Under the pieces are notes generated by a model, which saw only the letters and a list, made by a program, of their open reading frames with translations, ran no database searches and was not told the origin of the DNA. From NCBI GenBank assembly GCA_948099385.1, contig CANUEZ040000180.1, positions 5,416,501 through 5,480,500 of the forward strand: a stretch of 64,000 bases of DNA, in the 5' to 3' direction. The translations under genes were made by a program, and so were the position numbers. How positions within the stretch are numbered: the stretch's first letter is position 1; the number at the start of each line of letters is the position of its first letter. Origin of the DNA: Fasciola hepatica (lineage: Eukaryota > Platyhelminthes > Trematoda > Plagiorchiida > Fasciolidae). Shown here piece after piece: positions 27,429 to 39,359 of this stretch.

Positions 27429-30400
27429 GTAAGACTTCGGTTGTTTTTGTTATCTGTATTATAATATACTAACAATTGTTATGATGGTTGGCAATTTTCT
27501 GTCACTTGGAGCCATCACGGTCAATTATATCGTACGTTTACTAGGAGTCGGATTATGAAGGAGGAGCTAAGGACTGAATTCGAAACGACAAGACAACGTG
27601 TGAAAAACAATCTGGTCTCACGTGACAGGCCAGAAGTGCGTTCACGAATGCTTCGGTCACGTTCCTTGTTTGGTAACGGCCCACTACCTTGTGGGTCAGA
27701 CTACTGAGTCAAAGACTCCTGTTCGGGTTCCCAAAGAGAAACCCCTTCTGCGATGTGGACAGCCGTGAATTATGATCTTTTCAGAAATCCCCGGCGGTCC
27801 GTCGGAAAATATTTCTCTTCCCTCTGCCCCCTATCTTCTAGTTCTAAATAGATTAAGAAAACCACAGAAATTCGTAACCGGGAAATTATAACTTGTGCTA
27901 AGTAAATATGGATGGTTGATTCACTGATCCAAGTATTCTTTTCACTTAGTTGCCTTCAAAGTCCGTAGACTTTGCCAAATGAGCAACAGACTGCCTAACT
28001 AAAACTCTTGGAACCTTTAAAATTGACTTGAATTGTCTTTTCCGAAACGCTTACACAAGACCCAACTCCAGCTATAACACTTAGCTCCCCAGACACTAAC
28101 TCGGCCTGTCGGGCGCTTCGGTGTCCGGCAATCTTGTGTAGGCTGGCGTCGACATTGCTCTAAGCACAAAGCTGAGCGTGCACAGCTTGACTGGAACCTA
28201 ATCATCGGTTGTTTGCGTGCGGTTCAATTTTATGGTTCTGCATAGTGTGAACACAGAATCTGAGGGCGCCCTAGGGAGGTCGAATTTCGCAACTTACTAC
28301 TCCCAAGTTTGTTAGTAGGTAAAATAAAGCAAGTACCACGGTGCATAAAGTCAGTCAGAAAAGTATACGTGAAAATTGGATTATAGCGAAGCAAAATAGC
28401 GAATTTGACTAATATTGAATGCAGAATAATGGCCCTAGGATCCACTGGTGATATATTCCTTCGAAGTATATTAGGTGTTAATGAGGATGAAGTCCGGACG
28501 GGTTGCCGCCAAGGATCCCAACTGAATTTGCTCCCACTTTATCCTCAACGTTAACATGTTAATATAATCAACTTTTGTTCCGTGAACATGCTCCGGGTTA
28601 CGCTAGGGTGACATCCATGACGTGAACGCATGTTAACTGCCTGGAAGATATTTTAAAAACCCTAAAAACGATCACCTTGACTGAAGTACGCACTAGTAAA
28701 GATGTAGCTAAATGCTCCGGACTATATCGTGCAATCTAATGCTCCTTACTTCTGCGTTTAAAGACTGTTATTTTATCAAATTTCCTTTGAGATAAGAGCT
28801 TACGACTCGGTCAGTTTTACTATCGTTACTTAAGTGCCCCGTTAGATGCCATTACATCTCATACACTTTATTTTGTTTTTCACTCTGTGGGAAATATGAA
28901 GCTGTTTGATTTGCGCTCGGGATTATAATCGTTCAAATGTATAACTGGAAAAAATTTCCAAGTATATTAGGTGTAGATAGTACCCCGCTTTCTAAAGATC
29001 ATTTATCTGACCCCTTCACCAATCGCGAATGATGAACACGTGTTGTTGGTCACTACGTCTTAACTTCTTTCAATGACAAGTTCTTCAGGGTATCATTCTG
29101 TCGCTCTGTTTCTATTCCACGTATACTACTCTTTTTAGAGTTTATTTTTAGACTTCAGTAAATAGCTTATTGGCCAATCTGTTTTCTTCCATCAGTTAGT
29201 TGTAACTTGCCATCTGAAACCTAAATGGTCGAATTATTTGCACATTGTATCAGCCTTTCACATGGTTGACTGCAAGCCATTTTTCATCGTGCCTGAAAAG
29301 AAAGTGACAAAATTAACGTGGTCTACAATGTCCATCAAATCTGACTAATAGTTTACACCAGTTTCATGAAATTTGAGATACACTCTGGCTTCAATATAGC
29401 CATTGGACAGAAAAATAGTTTCTGCGGTGTAATAGGGGTGACAGGTTGCCCCCAGGGTGCTGCTAAAGAGATTATTGGCTAAGCAGCTGCTGTCTCTAGG
29501 GTGTCCTCAAGTTTTTTGTCCACACTTTGCACGTCAAAAGTAATCGACTGAAGCTTCCGTGCTTGTTCGTTGTTTCTTTATTTGCCCTGAGTGTCTGCTT
29601 CTCTCCTGAGATTAAAGACGATTTCTGTCAAGATTTGTCTCAACTGTCCCGCAGCGTGTTCTCTACGGACAATGGTTGTCGTCGGTGACTTCAGTGCTCA
29701 AGTCGGACACCTGAACGAGACAGAAAAGTAAATAGGAGGCCTGTTTAACGTTCCATCCGATCGACTCACTCACCTATGTTTTAATCATGGGCTATGCCTA
29801 GTTAGTACAAACTTCTGGCACAAAGCGCGATGTCGACTCATCTAGCGTTCTCGCGCGCCTTCACAGAGTTGGACTCAGATCGGTTACCGCTGGCGCGGAT
29901 TGATTCAAGACTGGCTCATTTTTTTATTACATGCTTATGCACGAGTGCAGTGGAACGGGTAAACCCCATAACCTCAAACGCTCACTTCTCTATCAGGGAT
30001 ATCCGGCAACTAGACCCTAAAACTTTGTAATAGAGAACTACATAAGGTTCCAGTAAGCCAGGTGTAGTCCACGTCTGTCGATCTTAATCACGTTGTCGTC
30101 CACGCGCGTTTTTTCCTACGTCTCTTGGTTTGGCGATCCAGGGCCAAAGCCAACCGTCCCTCGTAGTTACTAATGCACGACAACCATCGGTCCGTTTTTG
30201 AACAGAATTGTCCACCTGATCAACGATGTAGCCAGATACTCACGATCCAGATTTTAGATGCGCGTAGATCTGTTCTTCTGAATTCTAGAAATGATACTTC
30301 ACAGAAATGCCTTAGACGCCAACTGATTCAGAGTCTGAGAAACGGCCTTAAGCAGTGGTGGTCTGTTGATTCTATGGATATTGAAATGCCTCCGGTGATC

Positions 30401-33400
30401 GGCAACAATCGCAACCTATTCTGTTTGATTAAAACGATTGGCCCACGAAGACCCGGTATTTGCTAACAGATCTAGGAATTGAACGGCACACTGGTTCAGA
30501 TTCAGAAGTGACGCCTGGATCTTTGGGTGTAACGTTTCGAGGGAGAGTTTAACTGGCTTCTGTCTATAATGTGCGTGCTGGATAACGCAACTGATAGAAT
30601 TCTGAACGTAGATATCAATCCGCTGTCATAAACAGAGGCTCTCCGCGGAATAAGCTACCTTAAACGGCATAAGGCTGTTGAGCTGGATGAGTTCCCTCCG
30701 CTTATTTTGAAAGATGGTGGCTCAGCATTGTAGTTGGAATCTGCATGACCCTTCTGCTTGATATAGGCGATGGAATAGGTTCAGAAGAATCTCTGTGAAT
30801 TGGTGGTCGTATCGATTTATAAGGAAGATGACAGGTCCTGCTGTGAGTGGTTGAATAGAAAGGATACGGTTAGGTGTCGCCCTCAGTGGCACTGTTGTAC
30901 TCACAAACTGTTTTATCGACTTGATGATATCACTTGCAGTTTTGTTACTCATTTTGCTGATTCCCATTGAGATAGCAACCCGAACTGCTGCATCTAGTGC
31001 ATTGTTAACGGTTGTTTGGACTGAACTAGAATGATGTATGAATGTGTATGTCAGGTCTGGGTATAAGAAAGCTAGCATCATCACTGGCCTCGGTTGGTGC
31101 TTCCCACCTTCCTGATCGGGTTCCAAGGGATAGGGATTGTCGTTCGTTATTAGACGCTGAGGGAGATGACTCAAAATAGAAATCAGTAAGGCAAACGCTG
31201 TACAGCCTGTCCGTCGTATTTCTGTTCCCCACAAACTCAAAACCAAAATCCCATTTGAAGATGTACGATAACAAGAATATACTCATTATATAATGTAATT
31301 ATGTACACGTAAGTCTTTGCCTTTTCTAAAGAGAACGCCATTTATTCACAGGAGTTGTTTGTTGCCACGAGGAGCCTGGATGTTATATAACACCATTTAC
31401 ATCGCAAATGTGGGTACTAAAGTATTATCAGTAGTCAAAACATGATTTTGAAACTTCAGAGACAATGTCCGTCATTGCCTTGATTCGATGTTGCGTAACA
31501 CTGTTGCATATAATCTCATTTGCTTCTCTCCCTCATGCACGTACGTGCTTGCAGCTACCCGAGCGCACTCTAGTCAGTCGCGAGGCTCGTTCGGCGATCA
31601 GCAAAGTTGCGAGTTCATTCATACTCTACGTGACCTCTTTGGCTAGTGCACGTTGTGAGGCGGCGAAGCGTAAAACGCTGTTGGCCAGCGATATTATGGG
31701 CGCTTTGCAAGAGATGCAGTTTGGTCATTATACGGACCAGCTAAACGAGTTCGTTCAGCGTAAGTCATCTTAAACTATGTGTTGGTGTTCTGTTTCTCGG
31801 ATCCCGTTGGTCGCTTCTGCGTGGTCTACTAACGCTCATGATCCTGCAGTTGCGCAAACCTCCATCCCCGTTTAGCCAATTATATATGGTATCCGCGCTC
31901 GTCTACACGGTTTCTTTTTCTTGTTTTCTTTCGGTAATTTGATGGTTTCTTGAGTTAAAAGTTCGCCACATTCTTCCACCTGATGGCTGACTACAGATGG
32001 GCGTAGCTTGCTGAAGACAACACAGGGTCTTTATTTAGGTTGCTCTGCTACCGCACTGTGAGCATTTACAGCGAGCCTGAAGTGAGACATGTTTCTGATT
32101 CTCCCGAGTAACACTGTCGACAGGCACCAAAACATGAAGGCGGGGTTCATTCTTATCTTATCTATGAACTAGCAAAACTGTGCATCTCATTCCAATGTAC
32201 GAGGAAGAAGCTCGCAATGTTTACTCCAATCAACGAGGGGTAAGTGTAATATCAGTTGGGTAGAAGCTGCTGGCCCTTATCATCTTGTTCATATTCTCCC
32301 CAGAGCGCAAAGAACAGGTAGATTTTCGTTCCGAATTTTCATGGTTTTCCAAATACTTGAGCTACTTTACAAATACCATCACGACGAGATTGTACCTTGG
32401 CGTGGTATGATGGCTTGCGTGCCTCCATGACCCAAAGAACTATGCAGGATGGCTTCCTTAAGCCGGAGGTACAATCATGCCTAAGAGGTCAATGGATGGA
32501 GGCCAGACGAAGTTCAGTCTCTGAATCAGTTGATGGGCAACATTTGGTTCTAACCACTATGCTCCTGGAGGAGACACTTCAGCGAATAAACACGGAAAAA
32601 GAGTTTACCAGTCTGAAAACCTCCACTAGATGGACGTAGAAGTGGAGTACCTGGGATTTCTCTTGACGGTGGCAGAAGTCATCGCACTTCATTGGGCAGC
32701 AATTGCCCGCCTAAGTTGGGCAGCCCCCAACCCAACGGATGCAGCCCCGTCCGTCCACGTTCCGCTTGCTCGATTGGGTGCATGGGACTAAGGACTGAAT
32801 CCGAAAAGCGGATCAATAACAGAGCACTAGCGAAGACAAGACAAAACGCATGCAGTATTCAGGTCTCACGTGACAGACCAGAAGAAGTTCCTTCACTGGT
32901 TCTCCGATCGCGCCTCCGTGCTGGATTAACACCTCACTACCTGGTGGATCTGACTTTTGAGTCAAAGGCTGCGGTTGGGATTCCCAAAGAAAAACCCCTT
33001 CTGCGGTTTGGGCAGCCGCGAAGTATGATGTGCCCAAAAACTTCCAATAACTTCCCTGTAAAGGGCTCTACCAATTTCCCCTCTTTTAATTAAGGGTCGA
33101 TGCAAAACGCCACGGGTAATTGCGGCTCTGAAGAAAACAATAGTTCAGGAGTTGTGGATAATTCGAATGCATTCCTCAAGCCTAAGTGTTCACTTCACTT
33201 GGCTGCCTGTAATGTGCGCAGTCAATGTCAGATGGGGCAACAGGCTGCTTTCGCTAGAACTCTTGAGACTTTCAAAATAGATGTATGTTGTGTCTCCGAA
33301 ACACGCATACAAGTCCCCACTTCAGTGATCACTCTTCGCAACCCAGATACAACTTCAGTCTCTCACTTCACTCTTTGTGTTTCGGGTGATTCGGTATCGA

Positions 33401-36400
33401 GAGCTCGTGGTCAAGCTGGCGTTAGGATTGCTTTGAGCACGAAAGCTGAGCGTGTACTGCTAGACTGGATTCCAGTCAGCAGTCGTTTGTGTGCAGTTCG
33501 GTTGGACGGTTCTGTTCGTGTCAACAACAACAAACTGAATCACCGATGTTTGTTCGTCGTGTCTGTGTATGCGCCGACTGACTGCAGTTCCTCTGAGACC
33601 AAGGGCAAATTCTACCAGACGTGGTGGTCTCTGCTAGGGATTTCAACGCCCAAGTTGACCGTTTGGCAGATTCCGAAAGGCACATTGGAGGCCCATTTGC
33701 TATCCCAGCCGATCGTACCGATAATGGCGATCGTCTCATTCAGCTGTGTTCTGACCACGAATTGTTTCTGGCGAGTACGACCTTCTTCCATAAGAAGTGG
33801 CAAAGACTCTCATGGTGTCCTCTTACGTCTTCACAACGTTGGACTCAGACTGACCATATTGTGATTGGTCACCGCTGGCGTAGATCAACTGAAGATCGTC
33901 GTCCCTTTTGTTCTACGCCTGTGGATTCAGACCACGCCTTGCTAGGTGCTGGCTTTCGTTTACGTCTCATTTTTGGTCGCACCAGCGTGAGCACCACCCG
34001 TCCAGTACAGTTGCTTCTGGACGATAACCGACGATCTCCTTTTCAGGCGGAGCTGTCTACGCAGTTATCTGTGCAGCCGGATGTCCAAGATCCAAATGAA
34101 CGCTAGCAACAGATCAAAGTAGCTTGATATGCTGCGTCCAATGCCACTCAAGACTCCGGTTCAAGCAGGCTTCACAAACTATGAAGATCTTCGACGTCAG
34201 TTGCACTGTTAAGTGCTCGTAGAACCGTCCCTGTGGATTCCACTTTCAATGAAGTGCACAAATACCTATGACGCTTTGGTTTCGGAGTAAACAAAATTCT
34301 TCTGGGTTATTTGTGCTAGTGAGCAGATTCCCAAGGAATGGTGTGAGCCGATGACTGTGCTGATTTACAAGAAAGGTAACAGGTCCTCTTGTGAAAACCA
34401 CAGAGAAATTAGCTTGGTAAGTATAGCGTCTAAACTGCTCACCGGTCTTATTCTCAACCGACTATCCAGCACCTGCAAAATGTGTACGCGTGAGAATCAA
34501 GCCAGTTTCAGACCCGGTCATGGTTATATCGGCCACATCTTTACGCTTCTAGAAATCTTGGAGCACAGGCACATCTGTCCTCCTTGGTTTGGTAGTGGCA
34601 TTTGATTCAGTGTACCGCACAGTTTTCTGACTCTGTCTCTCATTGAAGGGTGTGTCAGAGAAGTATATTTCTCTTTTCCAATGCTTGTATGCAAACAGCC
34701 GAAGCTGAGTTTGTGCTTACGGTGACCTTTCCCCCGAGTTCACCACGGAAAGTGGTATTCGTCAGGATTGCCCCCTTTCACCCTCCCTCTTCAATTTTGT
34801 AATTGAATGGATTCTTGAGATAGCCTTATGCTTGTGTGAGAACAGTAGTCAGACAATAAATTGTGTGACTTGGAATATGCGGACGATATTGTTCTTCTGA
34901 GTAAAGATCTAGGTAAGTTACAAGCTTTTTTAGATAGCCTAAACAAGAGTGTAGTGATGTTTGGGATGCGTTTTGCACGTTCGAGGTGTAAAATGCTGCT
35001 GTAAGATTAGGTTGGCTTAACATCAAACCCTGTGTTGGCAGGGGAAACTGTAGCTGAAGCGGATAAATTTTGTCACCTGGGCAGTTACATCTCACCAGTT
35101 GGACAGATAACGGATGAAGTGTCATCACGTATACAGAAGGCGCTCTTGGCTTTTGCCAACCTGCGTCATCTGAGGGTGTTGGCGTTACCTAATTGTCTGT
35201 TAAGAGTAGAGTGTACAGTGCGGTAGTTATGTCCGTTTTATTTATACGGTTCCGAAACATGGCCGTTGAGGGTAGAAGATAGGCGAAGACTGTCGGTTTT
35301 CGAGCATCGATGTCTCCGGAGCACTGCCCGAGTATGGTGGGAACACCGTATCAGCAATGCTGAAGTTAGTCGTAAGGTGTTGGGAACCAGAGGTCAGTTT
35401 GTGAATCAAGTACTGAATCTAAACAGGTTAAAGTGGTTGGGACATGTGTTACGCATGCCAGCCAATAGACTTCCTCGACGTACGCTGTTCCCCGAGGCAG
35501 GTAAGGGTTAGAAGGTAGGCCGGGATAGCCAGTCCATGACATGGCAGAAATGTGCTGAACGCTGCTGGAAGGTAGGAACTGAAACCAGAGCAAAGAAATG
35601 CGAGGTTAGTGGTTGTATAAACTAAACTGCTCCGGAGGAACTAGACTACTGGTCGATAAGTTGGTTGTCAGGAAAATGGCGAAAGCATGGCACGTTGAAG
35701 AACGTGAGAGTTAATATTCAGGTATGCGGACGACTTGCACGCAAACCTAGTATTTGCGGTACGTCGTGGAAAATAGTCGGTAAGTCATGCCAATAAACTA
35801 GCAGAGCAATCAAAGACCGGCAAACAGTTTCCCCGGAACTGTAATCAGGTATGCTGATGTCGTAGCTATTTGTCTCACTGTATCGACCGAAGGGGAATTT
35901 AATAACCCATCTGATAGCGTTGAAAACACTAGGAATTGTTCTGATCAGACTGATTTTTCCTTCAGCCTGTCGAAGTGTTCTGAATATGTCTTCACTCCCA
36001 TTTTGCTCATCTTCCCCGAATGATGAGTATACTCCATGCACTACTCGATTACACAGAGTTGTATCTGTCAAGTACCCCTAGTGACGTTACGCAGTTTTAT
36101 TCCCACGTTGTCAGCTGTGTGCGCGAATTGAGTTGACCGTTTTCCAAATTCGATAGCCCAAGCAGTTCTGCATGACAATTACCAACACACTGTTGCTCGT
36201 GACACGGCTAGTACCGTAACTATGTGAACACAAAATTGTCATTTACTGTTACCGTGGTTATCGGTTTTACTGTTCTTTCTTCCAGTATCTTAATTCAAGC
36301 ACCTATATTTGAACGTTTATGAAGCACCGAAAACTGTTTTGTTCTCTGACGAGTATTCTGCTGTCTCAACCGGGCATTTTCAGTTGATTGTGCACGAAAC

Positions 36401-37736
36401 CTAAAATTGCACTTTCTTTTGTTCCTCGGTGCATTTTACCAAACTTGCTCTGCTACTTCCTCGTATATACTTTCCATGTTATAAATCCAGGATGTTAGTT
36501 CTGTTCCAAAATATTCATGTAACCAGTCGCATACCTCCCGAACGGTTTTCTCGAACACATCAACAAGATATGTGAGTTGTACATTGATGCCTGTGAAAAA
36601 CGATGGCTTCACGTCGAGTTACGTACGATTCACTCGAAGTAACAGTGGCCTAACCTCAAATTAGGATGGTATAATTACGTTTATCTTGGCATGACGCTGT
36701 TTTCATTCTTCTGCCCTAAGAGGTATAATAAACCGCCCTCAAATCGCCACTCACATCTAGCAGCGTCAGACGGTTCAAGACTCCTCCAATATTAGCGAGT
36801 CACACTCCACTTTTCGCGCCGTTCCTGTTTTCACCGTGTACCGTTCACCCGACAACCCTGTCGGCATTAGCAAGGCAGTCGATACTGGACCGCTGCACAT
36901 GTTCACGCTCAACCGTAAATGGTCTCCCCAGTGAGACTCATTCGCGCTGTGGTGACATGTTGGTTGGGTGCAACCGGGCTATCTAGAATTTCTCGCCAGT
37001 TCAATGGAAGGGATATACTCCACAGCCTCAAAGGCTCACTGCACGGTTAGGGAAAACCAGCAACCAGACCCTGAGACTTGGAGTGGCAAATAACTACATA
37101 AGGTCCCAATAGGTCAGGTGTGGCAACGAGCCGGATGACAGTGGGTTACTGTCTACAACCAAAGTAACCGACGATGGCGGGGATTCGAACCTCTGACCTC
37201 CAAGTTGGAAATCAAACGCTCTAAACTACTTGACTACCACCGGTCAAGGTCACGGGGTAGAACAAAAGAGCCGCCCGATGCTTCTCAGGGGCAATTGAGT
37301 GCCGAAGAAATACTTACTACTATGCGTACAGTACATTCGCGCTGTCCCGAGGGCTTGCTTTTTGCAGGCTGCTTCGTTTCTCAGTTGAGACCCTTCTACT
37401 TGCAATCAAATTCGTTCCAATGTGGCTCTCATAATTATATTTGCAGGTTGGGATCGTCATTTCAATTTTTTCTTTGTTGTTCACTTCGGTCTTCTACTCA
37501 CAGGTTATCTTGACCAACTGTCGCAGAAACGAAAAGAGAAACGACTTGCATCGACTATCCAATCAACTAGTGAGACACAACCAGAAACCGAGTCTATGAC
37601 GGAAGATGGTGATGCAGTTCCTTCGGAGAGTAATCCTGATTCACCAACTGCGACGGCATCAGAAGCGGAAGTAATGGAGACTTTCGTACACGAGACCACA
37701 GTGGATGCGGGAGAATCGAGCAAAGCGGATTCCTAA
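27363..37736 (+). CDS. POLE3: DNA polymerase epsilon subunit 3 / CHRAC17 histone-fold protein
   Basis: POLE3 is a small H2B-like histone-fold protein. With POLE4 it forms the accessory dimer of the leading-strand DNA polymerase epsilon, and with CHRAC15 a DNA-binding dimer of the ISWI chromatin remodeller CHRAC; both act in the nucleus. Three exons (66, 205 and 233 nt) join in frame to give 167 residues, compared with 147 in human. The histone fold is complete: alpha-1 in exon 1, alpha-2 and alpha-3 in exon 2. The C-terminal tail is Glu/Ser/Thr-rich, where vertebrates have a Lys/Glu-rich tail. Introns are 4126 and 5744 bp and full of RTE remains. A poly(A) signal lies 195 bases after the stop. 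No disruptive change was seen. Confidence 0.93.
29480..30870 (+). mobile_element. RTE-like LINE fragment in POLE3 intron 1
   Basis: Degraded plus-strand pieces read VVGDFSAQVGHLNETEK and STNFWHKA (endonuclease), then CLRRQLIQSLRNGLKQWWSV and IGNNRNLFCLIKTIGPRRPG (linker), and ISYLKRHKAVELDEFPPLIL (start of RT). Stops and frameshifts throughout. Confidence 0.75.
30890..31290. repeat. Dispersed repeat block
   Basis: The first part resembles 25290-25460 and the second part resembles 14880-14640. Probably RTE 3' UTR and a separate repeat. No coding role evident. Confidence 0.5.
31555..31759 (+). CDS. POLE3: POLE3 exon 2 (histone fold)
   Basis: Encodes LPERTLVSREARSAISKVAS, SFILYVTSLASARCEA and KRKTLLASDIMGALQEMQF, corresponding to vertebrate [40 protein letters not shown] and VLSAMEEMEF. 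Starts in phase 0, ends in phase 1 at GTAAGT. Confidence 0.95.
32380..35630 (+). mobile_element. RTE-like LINE copy 3, internally deleted
   Basis: The most complete copy of the family seen in the USP5 arms. It has a leader and ORF1-like frame (32692-33093), then the endonuclease ORF from ATG 33100 (LAACNVRSQCQMGQQ, VSETRIQ, FVVSVYAPTD) with the ~37-bp deletion shared with the right USP5 copy. The shifted continuation (SARDFNAQVDRL) is at 33621-34106. An internal deletion at 34274 removes about 400 bp of the linker/RT start. The RT follows at 34351-34605 and 34700-34850, with LEYADDIVLL near 34870, then the 3' domain at 35032-35511. Sense to POLE3. Confidence 0.85.
32692..33093 (+). CDS. ORF1-like frame of RTE copy 3
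   Basis: A 133-codon open frame sharing most residues with the C-terminal part of the frame at 14153-13530 (GLRTESEKRINNRALAKTRQ, VKGSTNFPSFN). Its stop lies 6 nt before the endonuclease ATG. No known domain. Confidence 0.4.
   Translation: MGSNCPPKLGSPQPNGCSPVRPRSACSIGCMGLRTESEKRINNRALAKTRQNACSIQVSRDRPEEVPSLVLRSRLRAGLTPHYLVDLTFESKAAVGIPKEKPLLRFGQPRSMMCPKTSNNFPVKGSTNFPSFN
35718..36071 (-). CDS. Unidentified 117-codon frame in POLE3 intron 2
   Basis: An open frame antisense to POLE3 starting MTDTTLCNRVVHGVYSSF. I recognise no family. It is not a shadow of any gene listed here. It might be a decayed element or chance. Confidence 0.2.
   Translation of the reverse strand: MTDTTLCNRVVHGVYSSFGEDEQNGSEDIFRTLRQAEGKISLIRTIPSVFNAIRWVIKFPFGRYSETNSYDISIPDYSSGETVCRSLIALLVYWHDLPTIFHDVPQILGLRASRPHT
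37170..37245 (-). repeat. tRNA-like SINE fragment
   Basis: The minus strand has an A-box-like TAGTTTAGAGCG and the B box GGTTCGAATCC with tRNA-like spacing. It lacks clear tRNA stems, so it is more likely a SINE head than a functional tRNA. Confidence 0.45.
37504..37736 (+). CDS. POLE3: POLE3 exon 3 (C-terminal tail)
   Basis: Joins in phase 1 to give an Arg codon followed by YLDQLSQKRKEKRLA, the end of the fold. A 55-residue acidic, Ser/Thr-rich tail (TETESM-type composition) and TAA follow. Acceptor CTACTCACAG at 37494-37503. Confidence 0.92.
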
Positions 37737-37930
37737 GCAATGTGGTTCCGTTTGCCCTAAAAGGTGTTCAATCTTTCCTGAACGTGGGAAACGCTGGTCT
37801 TTTGCACTTCCCTCCCCCTTTGCTAGGGACTTTTCCACGTGCTCCGTCTTTTTGCGGGATTCTATCCAGAAGGTTTTTTCACTATTCAGATTTGCATTTA
37901 TATACATTCTCATGGTTGATTATGTTTCTA

Positions 37931-37936
37931 AATAAA
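37931..37936 (+). terminator. POLE3 polyadenylation signal AATAAA
   Basis: A canonical AATAAA 195 bases after the POLE3 stop codon, in an AT-rich 3' UTR. Confidence 0.7.
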
Positions 37937-37949
37937 ACCATATTGCTTT

Positions 37950-38967
37950 TCATTGTTTTGTTTGAATCTGGAAGCAACGTTCTTCATTTGAAACTCTCAG
38001 AAATGAGGTTTTGAAAGTAGGTAACCGACACAGTGTTGGAAACCTGTTGCGATTCCCGGTTGGTTCTGCAATATTCTCCCCTGTCCACTTTCATTTCTTT
38101 ATGTTCGGTTGAGGCCTACCGGATAATCGAGTCTAGCCCAGCAATGACGACCATTGAACTATTAGAACAGTCTGATTGTCCGGTCCTAATGGCGAGGCTC
38201 AGGACTCCTCTTTCTCTTTGTGTATGTGTACATCAATCCACTTGGATCATCCTGCCGCATTTTGTTCACTGATCGATGTGCCCCCAGATCTTCGGGTGCC
38301 ATCCCTTTTAGGGTTGACATGAAGCATTTGTTCATGTCCTTTGCCGAAATTCAGATCACATCTAATTGAGATTGTCGAAATTTTAACTAGTGCACTAATC
38401 TGTCATCTAGAGTGATGACAGTCATTCAATATTTTAAGCCGACGATGGTGCAGGCCCTCTAGTCTGCATTTCTGTACCCTCAAACAACAGTGAATTCGCT
38501 GTAGTAGGCACAACCGTAGTCAGGATCAATGCAGTCAAACTGGTGTTCACCATTGGAAAGTATTGTGATCAATGGACATCTGTTTCACAGAGGTAGAAAC
38601 ATTCTAGAAAACTTCAGAAGTGGATATTCAACAAGTGGCAACTAGAGCATGACCGCGGCATGCACAATTGTGGTCTTTAGTGCCGTACTTTCTTCTCGTT
38701 GGTTATCCTCGTTAAAGATGAGCTGAGTTTAACCAATCTTAAGGAGATGGAAGAATAGACTCTTTGGAGACTCCATGAACGCCGCAACAATGTGATGTAA
38801 AGGTTGCTTTGTTATGCTCGGCAGCATAGGGCATAAATGTAGACACCCCATATCAGTCGCAGTTCCCCGAGCATTTTTCAGTTCGTATAGATGTAGGATT
38901 GCATCTCCTAGTCCGTTTACTTGTGGGCGCATTCAATATTCATCTAACAAATCACTGACTGTTTTAG
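37950..38967. other. Intergenic region, no gene recognised
   Basis: Only short frames without recognised similarity. It ends in a possible acceptor (CTGACTGTTTTAG). Confidence 0.5.
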
Positions 38968-39192
38968 GCTTACTTAGAAGTACAAGTAGAAGGAACCTGC
39001 GCCACTGGTAAAGAGGTTTGGGACAGTTTTCCCCGTGCCCATAATTTCACTCTCGATGGAATCGGTGGAAGAGATCGACAGCAAGATCCAATAGACATGA
39101 TGATGATGCTGTCAGGGAATCCCGGAGTAATGCCTGTTCAAAAGATCCAGAAATATCTCAAGGAAATCGAATGGTCAAGCGAGCTTATGTAA
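38968..39192 (+). CDS. Candidate terminal exon of an unidentified gene
   Basis: After the acceptor-like CTGACTGTTTTAG an open stretch of 74 codons begins AYLEVQVEGTCATGKEVWD, includes FTLDGIGGRDRQQDP, and ends KIQKYLKEIEWSSELM then TAA. A stop in the same frame overlaps the AG, so it could only be coding as a spliced exon. AATAAA follows 161 bases after the stop. The composition is protein-like and not LINE-like. I do not recognise the family, and no other exon of such a gene was found upstream. It may be the last exon of a gene interleaved with POLE3, or a pseudo-exon. Confidence 0.4.
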   Translation, partial: AYLEVQVEGTCATGKEVWDSFPRAHNFTLDGIGGRDRQQDPIDMMMMLSGNPGVMPVQKIQKYLKEIEWSSELM

Positions 39193-39353
39193 TGCTGTTT
39201 AGTAGACTAATCAGAACTGGAACAGGAACAAGTGTGCGTATGCTGCCTTGTCTGGGTTTTTGTTCAAACACCAGTTGGCCGGTGGCAAAATAGGGATTTT
39301 TTAGACAAGAGGTGTGGTTACCCGTAAAGAAGTGTCAACCAGTAAATTCGATT

Positions 39354-39359
39354 AATAAA
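39354..39359 (+). terminator. AATAAA after candidate terminal exon
   Basis: A canonical hexamer in a suitable position for the exon at 38968-39192. Confidence 0.45.

Larger units (their letters stand above)
27429..31554 (+). other. POLE3 intron 1 (4126 bp)
   Basis: Between 27429 and 29480 only scattered repeat words occur. At 27540-27830 there are degraded matches to the ORF1-like leader of the RTE family (ACTCCTGTTCGGGTTCCCAA region compared with 32960). From 29480 an RTE copy follows, then a dispersed repeat to 31290. The acceptor is CGTACGTGCTTGCAG. Confidence 0.65.
31760..37503 (+). other. POLE3 intron 2 (5744 bp)
   Basis: Contains RTE copy 3 (32380-35630), an unidentified minus frame (36071-35718), a dispersed repeat at 37015-37125 related to 29955-30065, and a tRNA-like SINE fragment at 37170-37245. 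The stretch 36080-36780 is AT-rich without recognised features. Confidence 0.65.

Noticed and set aside
37505..37723. A 72-codon minus frame
   Set aside because: Antisense shadow of POLE3 exon 3.
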